From: JBKEDS01 sp047975545
GTDB taxonomy: Bacteria > Bacteroidota > Bacteroidia > Flavobacteriales > Flavobacteriaceae
Assembly: GCA_047975545.1 (NCBI GenBank)
Contig: JBKEDS010000010.1
Coordinates: 1 to 63,435, forward strand
Length of the DNA stretch: 63,435 nucleotides
Direction of reading: 5' to 3'
In this document: piece by piece, positions 33,333-42,641 of the stretch
How positions within the stretch are numbered: the stretch's first letter is position 1
How the letters are laid out: each line of letters begins with the position of its first letter
Made by a program: the position numbers and the translations under genes
Notes under the pieces: model-generated
What the model was told of the DNA's origin: nothing
The model's input: only the letters and a program-made list of their open reading frames with translations
Database searches by the model: none

Positions 33333-33436
33333 TGCTGCGATTGGTTTAGCCCCGATTGAGGCTTTGTTGGAGCTCGTTTTTGTTTCCTTAAAAAACAAAA
33401 ACAGCGACTGCCGAAAGCGGGTTAAAGCTCCTGAAA
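33333..33436 (-). repeat. Repeat family R3, copy in minus orientation
   Basis: About 104 bases nearly identical to the reverse complement of 51637-51742. It contains the hairpin GTTTTTGTTT/AACAAAAAC and the outer motifs GCTGCGATTGGTTTAGCCCC and GGGTTAAAGCTCCTGAAA. It lies between the pirin-like gene and the dioxygenase-like gene. Confidence 0.85.
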
Positions 33437-33445
33437 AAAATGGTG

Positions 33446-34123
33446 TTACGCTACGGTAATGGTTTTTAAAATGGTGTAACCGGCAGAAACGCTTCCTGAG
33501 GAGGAGTCTATCATATTTTCGTCCAAACTGTTGGAAAAAATGCCGTCTTGGGAGTTCGAGGTGTCGGGCGAGCCGTTATACCCGCTTGAGGCGTATACGG
33601 TATTGTATAAACTTGTAGGAAATGCCAATTGTGTTACCAATAACGAGTTTCCGTTGGCGCTTAGTACTTCAAGGTGTATGTGCGGCGCCCGGCCGGAGTA
33701 CCATCCGGGAAAAATACTGGTAAAGCTTACTTGCCCGTTACTGTCCGTGGTTTGCCGGCCCCTTAAAAAGTTGGAGCTTGTGTAGCTGCCGTATTGGGAG
33801 TAGTTGCCGTCCTTGTCGCAGTGCCATACGTCTACCAAAACATCTTCCAAGGCCGTGCATCCGTTGCTTTTGTCCTGTACGGTAATGGTTAGGGTCATGG
33901 CAACCCCGGTGCGGTCGCCCACGATGTTTGCCCTGATGTACGACGATGGCGATATTATGGGGTAGGGGCCTTCGGTTTCGCTTGGCGATACGGTACAGGT
34001 GCCGTCCCCGCTTCCGCTGTTATCGTCGTCGTCGTCGCTGGAGCATGCGCTTAAAAATGAAGGCAATACCGCTACGGTGCCCAAGCCCACAAGGCTTCGC
34101 TTTAAAAAATGTTTTCTGTTCAT
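33446..34123 (-). CDS. Intradiol ring-cleavage dioxygenase-like lipoprotein
   Basis: A 225-aa exported lipoprotein. A twin-basic start (MNRKHFLKRSLVGLG) and lipobox LSAC lead into an acidic linker (SSDDDDDNSGSGDG). The domain is the protocatechuate 3,4-dioxygenase fold: ETEGPYPI, VDVWHCDKDGNYSQYG, and TSIFPGWYSGRAPHIHLEV. The Tyr residues in DGNYSQY and GWYSGR and the two His in PHIH match the iron-ligand pattern. Substrate is unknown; no ring-cleavage pathway genes are nearby. Confidence 0.88.
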   Translation of the reverse strand: MNRKHFLKRSLVGLGTVAVLPSFLSACSSDDDDDNSGSGDGTCTVSPSETEGPYPIISPSSYIRANIVGDRTGVAMTLTITVQDKSNGCTALEDVLVDVWHCDKDGNYSQYGSYTSSNFLRGRQTTDSNGQVSFTSIFPGWYSGRAPHIHLEVLSANGNSLLVTQLAFPTSLYNTVYASSGYNGSPDTSNSQDGIFSNSLDENMIDSSSGSVSAGYTILKTITVA

Positions 34124-34223
34124 GGTTTTAGTGTTTTTAGTTTTACTTTTTTTTAGGTGAAGAAATTGATAAGATTTCCATACCCGTAATTTTTGTTTAA
34201 CGTAAACTTAATAGGAAAACATA

Positions 34224-34237
34224 TTGTTTTGAAACAA
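34224..34237. promoter_or_regulatory. Inverted repeat before the dioxygenase-like gene
   Basis: TTGTTT-TG-AAACAA, a perfect 6-2-6 inverted repeat about 100 bases upstream of the start codon. TAAGTTTA, close to TAnnTTTG, follows about 15 bases later. Possible operator. Confidence 0.3.
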
Positions 34238-34300
34238 AATAGAAGAACCTTCTTTTTTTATAGATGAAAATAGAAATTGTGTGGATGAATTTATATAAAA

Positions 34301-34337
34301 AACCCCGCAAGGGTACAAACTCTAACAGGGTTATAAA
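34301..34337 (-). terminator. Probable terminator after the acidic membrane protein
   Basis: On the minus strand AACCC pairs with GGGTT and is followed by a run of T. The stem is short. Confidence 0.45.
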
Positions 34338-34360
34338 TAGGAAGTTGCGTTTTTTTAGTT

Positions 34361-34906
34361 TTAGTTCATCTCAAAATCGTCTAAATCCGATTCGTCAAAT
34401 TCCAAATCGTTTAATTCGGCTTCGTTAATTTTTATATCCTTTATTTCGTCGGCTTTAACAGTGGGTTCCGGAATTGTTTCTTCGGTAGCGGGGTTGCCAA
34501 GTGTTGTTTCTTCTATTTTAATATCGGCTTCAATTTCAGCAGGGTCAATATCTAAGTTTTCAATTTCCAAATCGTCAATCTCCAAGCCTTCCAGTTCTTC
34601 AATGGCTTGTTCTTCCAACTGGAGTTCGGTGTTTTCCAAATCTTCAATATTTTCTACCTCGGTGGTAACAAAAACAGCTTTGTAAGTTGTTAAAACCAAG
34701 GCGCAAATGGTTAGTAAAAATGAAAATGGGATAATTTTTTTTAAGGGTTCGCCTTGTTTTTTTGAAAAATAAAAGGCCAACAAACCAAAAATTAAGGCTG
34801 CCCCGGCAGGAAAAACGGCCAAGTTGGAAATGGGCAATACTGCCAATAAAATGGCAAATATGGCGGCTATTACAGCTAATATAGTAAATAGTTTTTTCAT
34901 TTTCAA
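34361..34906 (-). CDS. Membrane protein with acidic repeat tail
   Basis: A 181-aa protein. Residues 1-80 hold three helices (AVIAAIFAILLAVLPIS, AALIFGLLAFYF, FSFLLTICALVLTTYK). From about 85 to the end it is very acidic, with short LExLEIDDLEIENLD-like repeats. No family recognised. It follows the DUF3108 gene with a 1-base gap, which points to a shared envelope function. The tail may bind a basic partner or cations. Confidence 0.75.
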   Translation of the reverse strand: MKMKKLFTILAVIAAIFAILLAVLPISNLAVFPAGAALIFGLLAFYFSKKQGEPLKKIIPFSFLLTICALVLTTYKAVFVTTEVENIEDLENTELQLEEQAIEELEGLEIDDLEIENLDIDPAEIEADIKIEETTLGNPATEETIPEPTVKADEIKDIKINEAELNDLEFDESDLDDFEMN

Positions 34907-34907
34907 T

Positions 34908-35672
34908 TTAGTTTTTTAGTCCCTCGGCCGATTTTATTTTTATTTCGCCATTGCCCACGGGAATTTTAAACTTACCATAAACCATAATTTTGTTTTCATC
35001 GGCGGTAAGCCAAACAATATTGCTGTTATTGCCTTGTAAAATGGACGAATCGCTTGAGCCAACGGCTATTTTGTAACATTCTTTTTTGCCTATTGCCGTG
35101 CTTATGGTTTCCTTGCCCAAATAGGTTATTTTGGCCTTAACCTCTTTTCGGTCGAACAAAATGGTAAAGGTTTTGCTGGCGCCTACCGATAAGTTGCTGT
35201 AATTTAAAAGGCGCATGTAATAAATGGTGGTTACAATATCCTTGGTGCCGGAGTTAATGGTAACGGTTGTGTTTTCTTCTTTTCCTTTTCTTTTTTGTAG
35301 GGCCTTAACCGTTTTTGTTTTATGGCTAAAGGTGTATTTCATGTACTTGCTGTAACTGCCTTCGTTTATATCGCGGTTGTACAGGTAAGGGGTTAGCGTA
35401 TTGGGGTTTACGTAGCTTTCGTATAAATCGCGGATTTTAAAAAAACTATCCCATTTGCTGTAAGTTGCGGCCGTGCATTTCAATTTTAAAAGGGTGGCGC
35501 TCGATGTTTTTACGGGGCTGGTTTCCATGGTTACCTGGGCAATGTCGGTTAATACGCCCGACATGTTGTACGATGCCGTATAAACCAATTTTTCGTTGCT
35601 GGATACCGCATTGTTTTGTGCGCTAAGCGTTAAGGATAAAAACAATGCAAAAACAAAAAATAATCGTGTCAT
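34908..35672 (-). CDS. DUF3108 family periplasmic protein
   Basis: A 254-aa exported protein with a Sec signal (LFLSLTLSAQ, cleavage near residue 19). The DUF3108 pattern is present: KLVYTASYNMSGVLTDIAQV, FFKIRDLYESYVNPNTLTPY, YYMRLLNYSNLSVGASKTF, and the late IVWLTADENKIMVYGKF. The family is beta-rich and its role in the envelope is not established. It is cotranscribed with the acidic membrane protein. Confidence 0.85.
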   Translation of the reverse strand: MTRLFFVFALFLSLTLSAQNNAVSSNEKLVYTASYNMSGVLTDIAQVTMETSPVKTSSATLLKLKCTAATYSKWDSFFKIRDLYESYVNPNTLTPYLYNRDINEGSYSKYMKYTFSHKTKTVKALQKRKGKEENTTVTINSGTKDIVTTIYYMRLLNYSNLSVGASKTFTILFDRKEVKAKITYLGKETISTAIGKKECYKIAVGSSDSSILQGNNSNIVWLTADENKIMVYGKFKIPVGNGEIKIKSAEGLKN

Positions 35673-35775
35673 AAAATAACGGTTTTAAAAGGTATTGGTT
35701 GGCACCAATCATTTACTGTGCCAAAAGTACTATTGTTTAGTGCATTAAACTAATTTTTTAAAAACTAAATCTAAC

Positions 35776-35820
35776 AAAACAAATGTCATTGTTTTTATGG
35801 AAGGAGCTTTTTTAACTTTG
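35776..35820 (+). promoter_or_regulatory. Predicted uspA promoter with Crp/Fnr-like box
   Basis: TAACTTTG (35813-35820) matches TAnnTTTG, with TTG 21 bases upstream (35789-35791). AAAACA-AA-TGTCAT (35776-35789) shares one arm and most of the other with the box before ccoS. It is centred about 43 bases before the expected start. Confidence 0.5.
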
Positions 35821-35861
35821 GAGTTGTCGTCCCGAATAATTAAAAATAATGGATTAAGCAC

Positions 35862-36707
35862 ATGAAAAATATTTTATTGCCTACCGATTTTTCAAACAAT
35901 TCGTTAAATGCTATTCAGTATGCCGTTGCGTTGTTCAAGGTTGAAATCTGCCATTTCCATATTTTAAACATCCAAAAAACATCGTCGTTCATATCCGATG
36001 ACTTAATACGGGTAAGTGCCACCAACACCATTTACGATACCATAGTAAAGGCCGCCCAAATGTCCATCCATAACATTATACTGGGCGTAAAAAATATGCA
36101 CGACAACCCGAAGCATACTTTTTCGGCTATTGTGGACTACGATAATTTTACCGACTCCATTAACCAAATAATCGAAACAAGGCACATCGATTTAATTGTT
36201 ATGGGCACAAAAGGGGCAACAGGGCTAAAACAGGTGTTTTTTGGCAGCAATACGGTAAAGGTCATGCAGCGCTGCCGTGTTCCCGTTTTGGCCATACCCG
36301 AAAACTACAAGTTCGCCCAAATAAAACAAACGGCAATAGCCACAAGTTTTAAAGGCGAATACAGTAGCGGCGACCTAAAACCATGCAAGGATATTATTGC
36401 GCTAACCAATTCCGAAATTAAGGTCCTGCATGTGTTTTATAAAGAAAATGTTGCCGAAGAACTGAACACGGGAGTCGATTTTTTCAATTCAAATTTTTCA
36501 AAAATTAAGTTCGATTATTTAAAGTTGAACGACGATAATATTCAAAAAGCATTAAAAGCCTACATAAAAAACAATAAGATAGGCTTAATGGTTATGATGA
36601 AGAAACCAAGTGCCTTTGCAAATCGCTTGTTAAGCAAGGGAATGGTCGAAAATTTTGCCTTTTCATTACCCATTCCGTTTTTGGTAATCCCGAAAACCAT
36701 AATGTAA
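35862..36707 (+). CDS. Universal stress protein, tandem UspA domains
   Basis: A 281-aa protein of two UspA folds. The first (1-145) starts NILLPTDFSNNSLNA and has the ATP-type motif GTKGATGLKQVFFGSNTVKV. The second (about 150-281) lacks the full G-x2-G-x9-G motif (MMKKPSAFANRLLSKGMVEN). The two-domain form is usual in Bacteroidota and often tied to oxygen limitation, which fits the Crp/Fnr-like box upstream. Confidence 0.9.
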   Translation: MKNILLPTDFSNNSLNAIQYAVALFKVEICHFHILNIQKTSSFISDDLIRVSATNTIYDTIVKAAQMSIHNIILGVKNMHDNPKHTFSAIVDYDNFTDSINQIIETRHIDLIVMGTKGATGLKQVFFGSNTVKVMQRCRVPVLAIPENYKFAQIKQTAIATSFKGEYSSGDLKPCKDIIALTNSEIKVLHVFYKENVAEELNTGVDFFNSNFSKIKFDYLKLNDDNIQKALKAYIKNNKIGLMVMMKKPSAFANRLLSKGMVENFAFSLPIPFLVIPKTIM

Positions 36708-36739
36708 CCTAAGTTACTGTACGGTATAAACCGCCCCTC

Positions 36740-36747
36740 TATTTTTG
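36740..36747 (+). promoter_or_regulatory. Predicted promoter element of the efflux operon
   Basis: TATTTTTG matches TAnnTTTG. Transcription would start near 36754, so the upstream ATG in the same frame at 36750 cannot be the start and 36768 is preferred. No clear TTG box. Confidence 0.5.
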
Positions 36748-36767
36748 TATTGTTAAATAGTAATAAT

Positions 36768-38078
36768 ATGAAGAAAGATAGAGCAGTGGTATTTGCGGCA
36801 CTTTTACAAGTTGCTTTTTCCGTTTATGCGCAAGAGGCTGTCCGGCTATCAAAAGTCGAAGTTTTGGAGCGCATATTGAAAAACAATACAACCTTAAAAA
36901 TTGAAGGCGAAAACTACAATCAAGCAAAGGCCGATTACCGCCAGACCAATGCTGTTTTTTTGCCCAATATTGCGGTAAGCCATACCGGTATTTCAACCAC
37001 CAATCCGTTAATGGCGTTTGGGGCCAAGCTAAACCAAGAAATTTTAACGCAAAACGATTTTAACCCTGCTTTACTGAACAATCCCGAAGCCACCAAAAAT
37101 TTTGCAACAACCCTCGAGGTGCAGCAACCGCTAATAAATGCCGACGGTATTTATCAGCGTAAAGCGGCCAAGTCCAAAATGGCTGCCATGGCCTTAAAAA
37201 CACAGCGTACATCCGATTATTTAAAGCTCGAAGCAAAAAAAGCCTATATGCAACTGCAATTGGCGCACAAAGCCGTAAAAGTGCTGGAGCAGGCTTTAAC
37301 AACGGCAAACGAAAACCTAAAATTGGCCAAAAACAGCTTTAAGCAAGGCTATCTTCAGCAAGCCGATGTTTTAAATGTTGAAGTGCGCCTAACCGAAGTA
37401 CAAAACCAATTGCAGCAAGCCCAAAGCCAAGTGTTGAACGCCTCTAACTACATCTCGTTTTTAATGAACGACGACACCTTTGCCCTGTACCAACCAAGCG
37501 ACAGCCTTGTGGTAAACGTTTTGTCCGTTTCCAATAAGCAAGTTTCCGAAAACCGTAGCGATATTAAAGCCCTGGCCTTGGCAAATGCGGCTTATCAGGA
37601 TATGAGCAAAGCCGATAAAATGGCATTTTTACCACGGTTAAATGCCTTTGGAAGCTACCAATTGTACGACGACAAAGTGTTCCAAGGGCAGGCCAACGGC
37701 TATTTGGTGGGCGCCCAGTTAAGCTGGGATATTTTTCAGGGCTATAAGCGCTTTGGAAAAATGCAAAAAAGCAAATCGGAATTGGACAAATCGAAGTTGG
37801 AATACCAGCAATACATATCAAAAAGTAAATTGGAACTTAACCAAGCCAAACGCCGGTTAAGCGATGCCGAAAACAAGTTGGAATTAACCCGATTGGCATT
37901 GCAACAATCCGAAGAATCCCTACGCATACGCACTAACCGCTACAAGGAGGGTTTAGAAAAAACATCCGATTTGCTTACGGCCGAAACCCAATACGCCCAA
38001 AAACAATTGGAGTATTACCAAACTATTTTTGAGTACAACTACGCCCAAGCCTATATGGAATTTTTAACCCAAGAATAA
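36768..38078 (+). CDS. TolC family outer membrane efflux protein
   Basis: A 436-aa protein from ATG 36768, with a signal peptide (FAALLQVAFSVYAQ). It has two long helical hairpins with the TolC-type repeats (LKNNTTLKIEGENYNQAKAD near the start, and RTNRYKEGLEKTSDLLTAET in the second half). It forms the outer-membrane channel of the tripartite pump encoded by the next two genes. The gene is first in the operon. Confidence 0.92.
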   Translation: MKKDRAVVFAALLQVAFSVYAQEAVRLSKVEVLERILKNNTTLKIEGENYNQAKADYRQTNAVFLPNIAVSHTGISTTNPLMAFGAKLNQEILTQNDFNPALLNNPEATKNFATTLEVQQPLINADGIYQRKAAKSKMAAMALKTQRTSDYLKLEAKKAYMQLQLAHKAVKVLEQALTTANENLKLAKNSFKQGYLQQADVLNVEVRLTEVQNQLQQAQSQVLNASNYISFLMNDDTFALYQPSDSLVVNVLSVSNKQVSENRSDIKALALANAAYQDMSKADKMAFLPRLNAFGSYQLYDDKVFQGQANGYLVGAQLSWDIFQGYKRFGKMQKSKSELDKSKLEYQQYISKSKLELNQAKRRLSDAENKLELTRLALQQSEESLRIRTNRYKEGLEKTSDLLTAETQYAQKQLEYYQTIFEYNYAQAYMEFLTQE

Positions 38079-38145
38079 AGGAAGGGAAGATATTGGAAGT
38101 AAATATTAGAAGTTGAAAAACAAAACCCGAAACCAAAAACAAACC

Positions 38146-39225
38146 ATGAACCCAAAACATTACATAACCATTACAGTTTTATCCACGTTATTAGCGGTTA
38201 GCTGTGGCAGCGATAATAAAAAGGAAGCAGCAAGCAATACCCCAGCCATTGCCGTTACCGTTAATCGGGTTGCCGATAACAACAATTCGCCATTTTTAAC
38301 CCTTAGCGGAAAAATACAAGCACAAAACAGCGCAACATTAAGCACCCGAACCATGGGCTATGTAAACAACGTGCTTGTAAAAGTTGGGGATAAGGTAAGC
38401 AAAGGCCAATTATTGGTAGCGGTTAACAATACCGATTTACAAGCCAAGCAAGCCCAAGTAAACGCCGGGATAACCGAAGCCACCGCAGCTTATAACAATG
38501 CCAAAAAAGATTACGATAGGTTTAAAAATTTATTTGAAAGTAAAAGCGCCTCGCAAAAAGAGTTTGACGATATAACGGCGCATTTCGAAATGACAAAAGC
38601 ACGTTTGGAAGCGGCCAAACAGCTTAAAAACGAAATTAACGCCCAATTTGCCTATACCAATATAGTGGCACCATTTAGCGGCGTGGTTACGGAAAAAATG
38701 GTGGAAAAAGGCGATATGGCCAATCCGGGACAGCCGTTAATTTCAATTGAAGCTCCGGGCAGTTTCGAAGTTGTAGCCATGGTGCCGGAAACCGAAATTT
38801 CGCAAATTAAAACGGGAACGACCGTAACAGTTTTGGTTAAATCCATAAACAAAACCCTTACAGGCAAGGTAGCCGAAATTAGTACATCGGCCTACCAAAC
38901 GGGCGGCCAATATTTGGTAAACATTACACTGGATGCCACCGATGCCAATATTTTATCGGGCATGTTTGCAACGGTTAGGTTCCCTATTGAAAAAACCAGT
39001 GGGACCAACATGGTGCTAATCCCTAAAACGGCCTTGGTTGAAAAAGGGCAATTGTACGGTGTTTATACGGTAAGCCAAAGCAATACCGCCATTTTGCGCT
39101 GGTTGCGCTTGGGGCGTACCTATGGCGAACAAGTAGAAGTGCTGTCCGGTTTAAGCAATGGTGAAAGCTATATTATTTCGGCCGATGGCAAGGTGTTTAA
39201 CGGGGCTAAAATAAGCACTCGGTAA
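38146..39225 (+). CDS. RND efflux periplasmic adaptor lipoprotein
   Basis: A 359-aa membrane fusion protein. The start at ATG 38146 gives a clean lipoprotein signal (STLLAVSC); the longer TTG start at 38113 does not. Order: lipoyl half (GKIQAQNSATLSTRTMGYVN then VKVGDKVSKGQLL), coiled-coil hairpin (about 80-150), second lipoyl half (NIVAPFSGVVTEKMVEKGDM), beta-barrel and membrane-proximal domains. It links the TolC channel to the RND pump. Confidence 0.92.
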   Translation: MNPKHYITITVLSTLLAVSCGSDNKKEAASNTPAIAVTVNRVADNNNSPFLTLSGKIQAQNSATLSTRTMGYVNNVLVKVGDKVSKGQLLVAVNNTDLQAKQAQVNAGITEATAAYNNAKKDYDRFKNLFESKSASQKEFDDITAHFEMTKARLEAAKQLKNEINAQFAYTNIVAPFSGVVTEKMVEKGDMANPGQPLISIEAPGSFEVVAMVPETEISQIKTGTTVTVLVKSINKTLTGKVAEISTSAYQTGGQYLVNITLDATDANILSGMFATVRFPIEKTSGTNMVLIPKTALVEKGQLYGVYTVSQSNTAILRWLRLGRTYGEQVEVLSGLSNGESYIISADGKVFNGAKISTR

Positions 39226-39283
39226 AGGGTTTGGATGGGACACGTAAAACAGAAACAAATTTTTCGGTTTTGGTCAGGCCAAA

Positions 39284-39382
39284 GCTGGTGGGTGCGTTAG
39301 GGATAGTAGCGGAAAGCCCGCAGGATAGCGAGGACTTGCAGCGTATAGCCCGACCCCGAACAAATTTCGGGGTAACGCCATA
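39284..39382. repeat. Intergenic repeat GCGTTAGGGATAGTAGCGG type
   Basis: A G/C-rich stretch with GCGTTAGGGATAGTAGCGGA, then AAGCCCG, and a 3' hairpin CCCCGAA/TTTCGGGG followed by GTAACGCC. It fills most of the 218-base gap between adaptor and pump genes. Similar sequences recur in flavobacterial genomes as far as I recall; only one copy is in this window. Confidence 0.5.
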
Positions 39383-39443
39383 AAAATAATTTCTTTTTAA
39401 AACGAATACAAGGTTAAAAAAACAAGTTGAAAAATAAATGTAA

Positions 39444-42400
39444 ATGAAAGAAGGTTTAGCAGGAAAAATAGCCAAGGTTTTTATAGGCTCGAAACTTACC
39501 GTGCTGTTAATGGTCGTGTTTATGGTTATTGGCGTGTACAGTTCGTTTTTAATACCAAGGGAGGAGGAGCCGCAGATAAACGTGCCAATGGCCGATATTT
39601 TTGTGGGCTATCCGGGCGCAAGCCCAACCGAGGTCGAGTCGCGGGTTATTAAACCGTTAGAGCAGTTGGTATCGAACATAAAAGGGGTGGAGTACGTGCA
39701 TGCTACGGCAATGAAGGAGCAGGGTATGGTAGTCGTGCAGTTTTATGTGGGCGAGGATATCGAGCGCTCGTTCGTTAAGTTGTACAACGAAATTAATAAG
39801 CACATGGACCAAATGCCGCAGGGCGTTACCTTTCCGCTGGTAAAAACCCGTGCCATAGACGATGTGCCCATACTGGGCTTAACGTTGTGGAGCGAGTGTT
39901 ACGACGATTACCAATTGGGCTTGATGGCCCAAGAGCTCGAAGCCGAAATTAAAAAGGTTAATAATGTGGCCATAACCCATAAAATTGGTGGGCGAAACCG
40001 CCAATTGCGGGTGGTTTTGGATAAGGATAAATTAGCGGCAAGCGGGTTGGATGTTTTAACGGTTTTTGAAATGATAAAGGCCAACAATGCCCAATTAAAT
40101 TCTGGTAGTTTTAATAAAAACGATACCGAGTTTTTGGTTAGCACGGGGCGTTTTTTGGAAAGTGCCGCCGATGTTGAAAATGTAATCGTTGGCATTTGGC
40201 AAAACCAACCCATATACTTAAAGCAAGTGGCTACGGTTATCGATGGCCCCGAAGTACCGCAAAGCTACGTAAACTTGGGTTTTGGTGCGGGTAGCAAAAA
40301 ATCGGTCGAGTACCAATCGGAATATCCTGCCGTAACAATTTCGGTTGCCAAGCGCAAGGGAGCCGACGCCATGAAAATAGCCGATGTTGTTATTGGCAAA
40401 GTCGAACATTTGCGAAAAACCTTAATTCCCGACGATGTTCATGTGGAAATTACCCGAAACTATGGCGAAACGGCATCGCACAAGGTGTCGGAACTGTTGC
40501 TGCATTTAATAGGTTCCATAATTGCCGTAACCCTTGTGGTTATGTTGGCCATGGGCTGGCGTGGCGGCCTGGTAGTGTTTTTATCGGTGCCCATAACCTT
40601 TGCGCTAACCTTGCTAAGTTATTACATGCTGGACTACACGCTTAACAGAATAACCTTATTTGCCTTGGTGTTTGTAACGGGTATCGTGGTGGACGATTCC
40701 ATTATTATTGCCGAAAACATGCACCGCCATTTTAAAATGAAGCGCTTGCCCTTTAAGCAAGCGGCTCTATATGCCATTAACGAGGTTGGAAACCCCACTA
40801 TTTTGGCCACCTTTACGGTTATTGCTTCGGTGTTGCCCATGGCTTTTGTGTCGGGGCTAATGGGGCCATATATGGCGCCAATGCCCATTGGGGCATCTAT
40901 TGCCATGATTTTATCTTTATTCGTGGCCTTAACCATTACGCCGTATTTGGGTTGTATTTTTCTGCGTGAAAAGGATAAAAAGGGGCAAGAAGAAAAGCCT
41001 AAAAAACCTTTGGAAGCTACGCCAATCTATAAATTTTACGATAGGTTCGAGCGTCCGTTAATGGAAAACCGTACCAAGCGCTGGCTATTTTTGGGCGGTA
41101 CTTTTGTGTTGTTGTTGGGTACAATATTCATGTTTTTTACCAAATCGGTTGCCGTAAAAATGTTGCCTTTTGATAATAAAAACGAGTTTCAGGTGGTTAT
41201 CGATATGCCCGAAGGCGCAACCTTGGAGCGTACGGCTGTGGTGGCCCGGGAAATTTCGCAATACCTGTCGACACGCCCCGAAGTTGTAAATTACCAAAAT
41301 TATGTTGGAACTTCGGCACCTATAACCTTTAACGGCTTGGTGCGCCATTACGATTTGCGCGGGGGCAGTAATATGGCCGATATTCAGGTTAATTTGTTGC
41401 CTAAAGAAAAGCGTTCGCAACAAAGTCACGATATAGCTAAATTGTTGCGTCCCGATATTCAAAATATAGCATTAAAATACAATGCCAACGTTAAAATTGT
41501 TGAGGTGCCGCCCGGACCTCCCGTACTATCGACCATAGTGGCCGAAATTTACGGACCGGATTATAACAAACAAATAGAAGTAGCCCAACAGGTAAAGGCT
41601 ATTTTAAGCCAAACTGCCGATGTGGTGGATATGGATTGGATGGTCGAGGCCAACCAAACAGAGTTTCAATTTACCATAGATAAGGAAAAAGCCATGTTGT
41701 ATGGCGTTGCGCCCCAACAAATAGTGTATGCCATGAATATGGCTTTATCCAATCGCCCTGTAACTACCCTGTACGCCGAAGATGCCGTTAACCAAATTGG
41801 TATCGTGTTGGCTTTGGACGAACAGGAAAAATCGACCACTCGGGATATTGCGCAACTAAAGGTAAAATCGAAACAGGGCAACTTACTGCCTATTGCCGAT
41901 TTGGTAAACATTACCGAAACCATTAGCCCCAAAAGTATATACCGAAAAAACCAAAAACGGGTGGTTTACGTATTGGCCGATATGGCGGGTAAATTAGAGA
42001 GTCCTGCTTACGCCATTTTGGGAATAGAGGAAAAGCTGAAAGGCATAAAACTACCGCAAGGTTATAGCATAAACGAAATGTACTTGGGACAGCCCGAATA
42101 TGAAGATGACTATACTATAAAATGGGATGGCGAATGGCAAATAACACTTGAGGTATTTCGCGATTTGGGCATTGCCTTTTTAGGCGCCATAATTTTAATT
42201 TACATTTTAATCGTGGGCTGGTTCCAAAACTTTAAAGCTCCCGTGGTTATGATGGTGGCCATACCGTTATCGTTAATCGGTATTATTTTGGGGCATTGGC
42301 TTATGGGGGCATTTTTTACCGCCACCTCGTTTATAGGTATGATTGCCTTGGCGGGTATTATGGTACGCAATTCGGTATTGTTAATCGACTTTATAAATTT

Positions 42401-42641
42401 AAGGGTAGCCGAGGGTATTCCCCTAAAGCAAGCCGCCATAGAAGCTGGTGCCGTACGTACCACGCCCATACTGCTAACCGCCGGAACGGTTGTAATCGGG
42501 GCTTTTGTAATCCTGTTCGACCCCATTTTCCAAGGTTTGGCCATATCGCTCATGGGCGGTACTATTGTATCTACCGTGCTAACGCTGTTGGTCGTGCCTT
42601 TGGTGTATTATTTAATTGAACGTAAAAACCATCAAGAATGA
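39444..42641 (+). CDS. RND efflux transporter permease
   Basis: A 1065-aa inner-membrane pump with 12 helices and two large periplasmic loops. Visible marks: VGYPGASPTEVESRVIKPLE, the proton-relay region GIVVDDSIIIAENMHRHFKM in helix 4, and ALAGIMVRNSVLLIDFINLR in the second half. The Asp pair favours the hydrophobe/multidrug (HAE-like) class over heavy-metal pumps, but the substrate is not certain. Third gene of the operon, overlapping the PII-like gene by 4 bases. Confidence 0.95.
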   Translation: MKEGLAGKIAKVFIGSKLTVLLMVVFMVIGVYSSFLIPREEEPQINVPMADIFVGYPGASPTEVESRVIKPLEQLVSNIKGVEYVHATAMKEQGMVVVQFYVGEDIERSFVKLYNEINKHMDQMPQGVTFPLVKTRAIDDVPILGLTLWSECYDDYQLGLMAQELEAEIKKVNNVAITHKIGGRNRQLRVVLDKDKLAASGLDVLTVFEMIKANNAQLNSGSFNKNDTEFLVSTGRFLESAADVENVIVGIWQNQPIYLKQVATVIDGPEVPQSYVNLGFGAGSKKSVEYQSEYPAVTISVAKRKGADAMKIADVVIGKVEHLRKTLIPDDVHVEITRNYGETASHKVSELLLHLIGSIIAVTLVVMLAMGWRGGLVVFLSVPITFALTLLSYYMLDYTLNRITLFALVFVTGIVVDDSIIIAENMHRHFKMKRLPFKQAALYAINEVGNPTILATFTVIASVLPMAFVSGLMGPYMAPMPIGASIAMILSLFVALTITPYLGCIFLREKDKKGQEEKPKKPLEATPIYKFYDRFERPLMENRTKRWLFLGGTFVLLLGTIFMFFTKSVAVKMLPFDNKNEFQVVIDMPEGATLERTAVVAREISQYLSTRPEVVNYQNYVGTSAPITFNGLVRHYDLRGGSNMADIQVNLLPKEKRSQQSHDIAKLLRPDIQNIALKYNANVKIVEVPPGPPVLSTIVAEIYGPDYNKQIEVAQQVKAILSQTADVVDMDWMVEANQTEFQFTIDKEKAMLYGVAPQQIVYAMNMALSNRPVTTLYAEDAVNQIGIVLALDEQEKSTTRDIAQLKVKSKQGNLLPIADLVNITETISPKSIYRKNQKRVVYVLADMAGKLESPAYAILGIEEKLKGIKLPQGYSINEMYLGQPEYEDDYTIKWDGEWQITLEVFRDLGIAFLGAIILIYILIVGWFQNFKAPVVMMVAIPLSLIGIILGHWLMGAFFTATSFIGMIALAGIMVRNSVLLIDFINLRVAEGIPLKQAAIEAGAVRTTPILLTAGTVVIGAFVILFDPIFQGLAISLMGGTIVSTVLTLLVVPLVYYLIERKNHQE

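Noticed and set aside
33211..33459. Frame of 82 aa containing IGLAPIEALLELVF
   Set aside because: A similar frame exists at 51533-51763, but both lie in repeat R3. The similarity is that of the repeat, with no start or ribosome-binding site.
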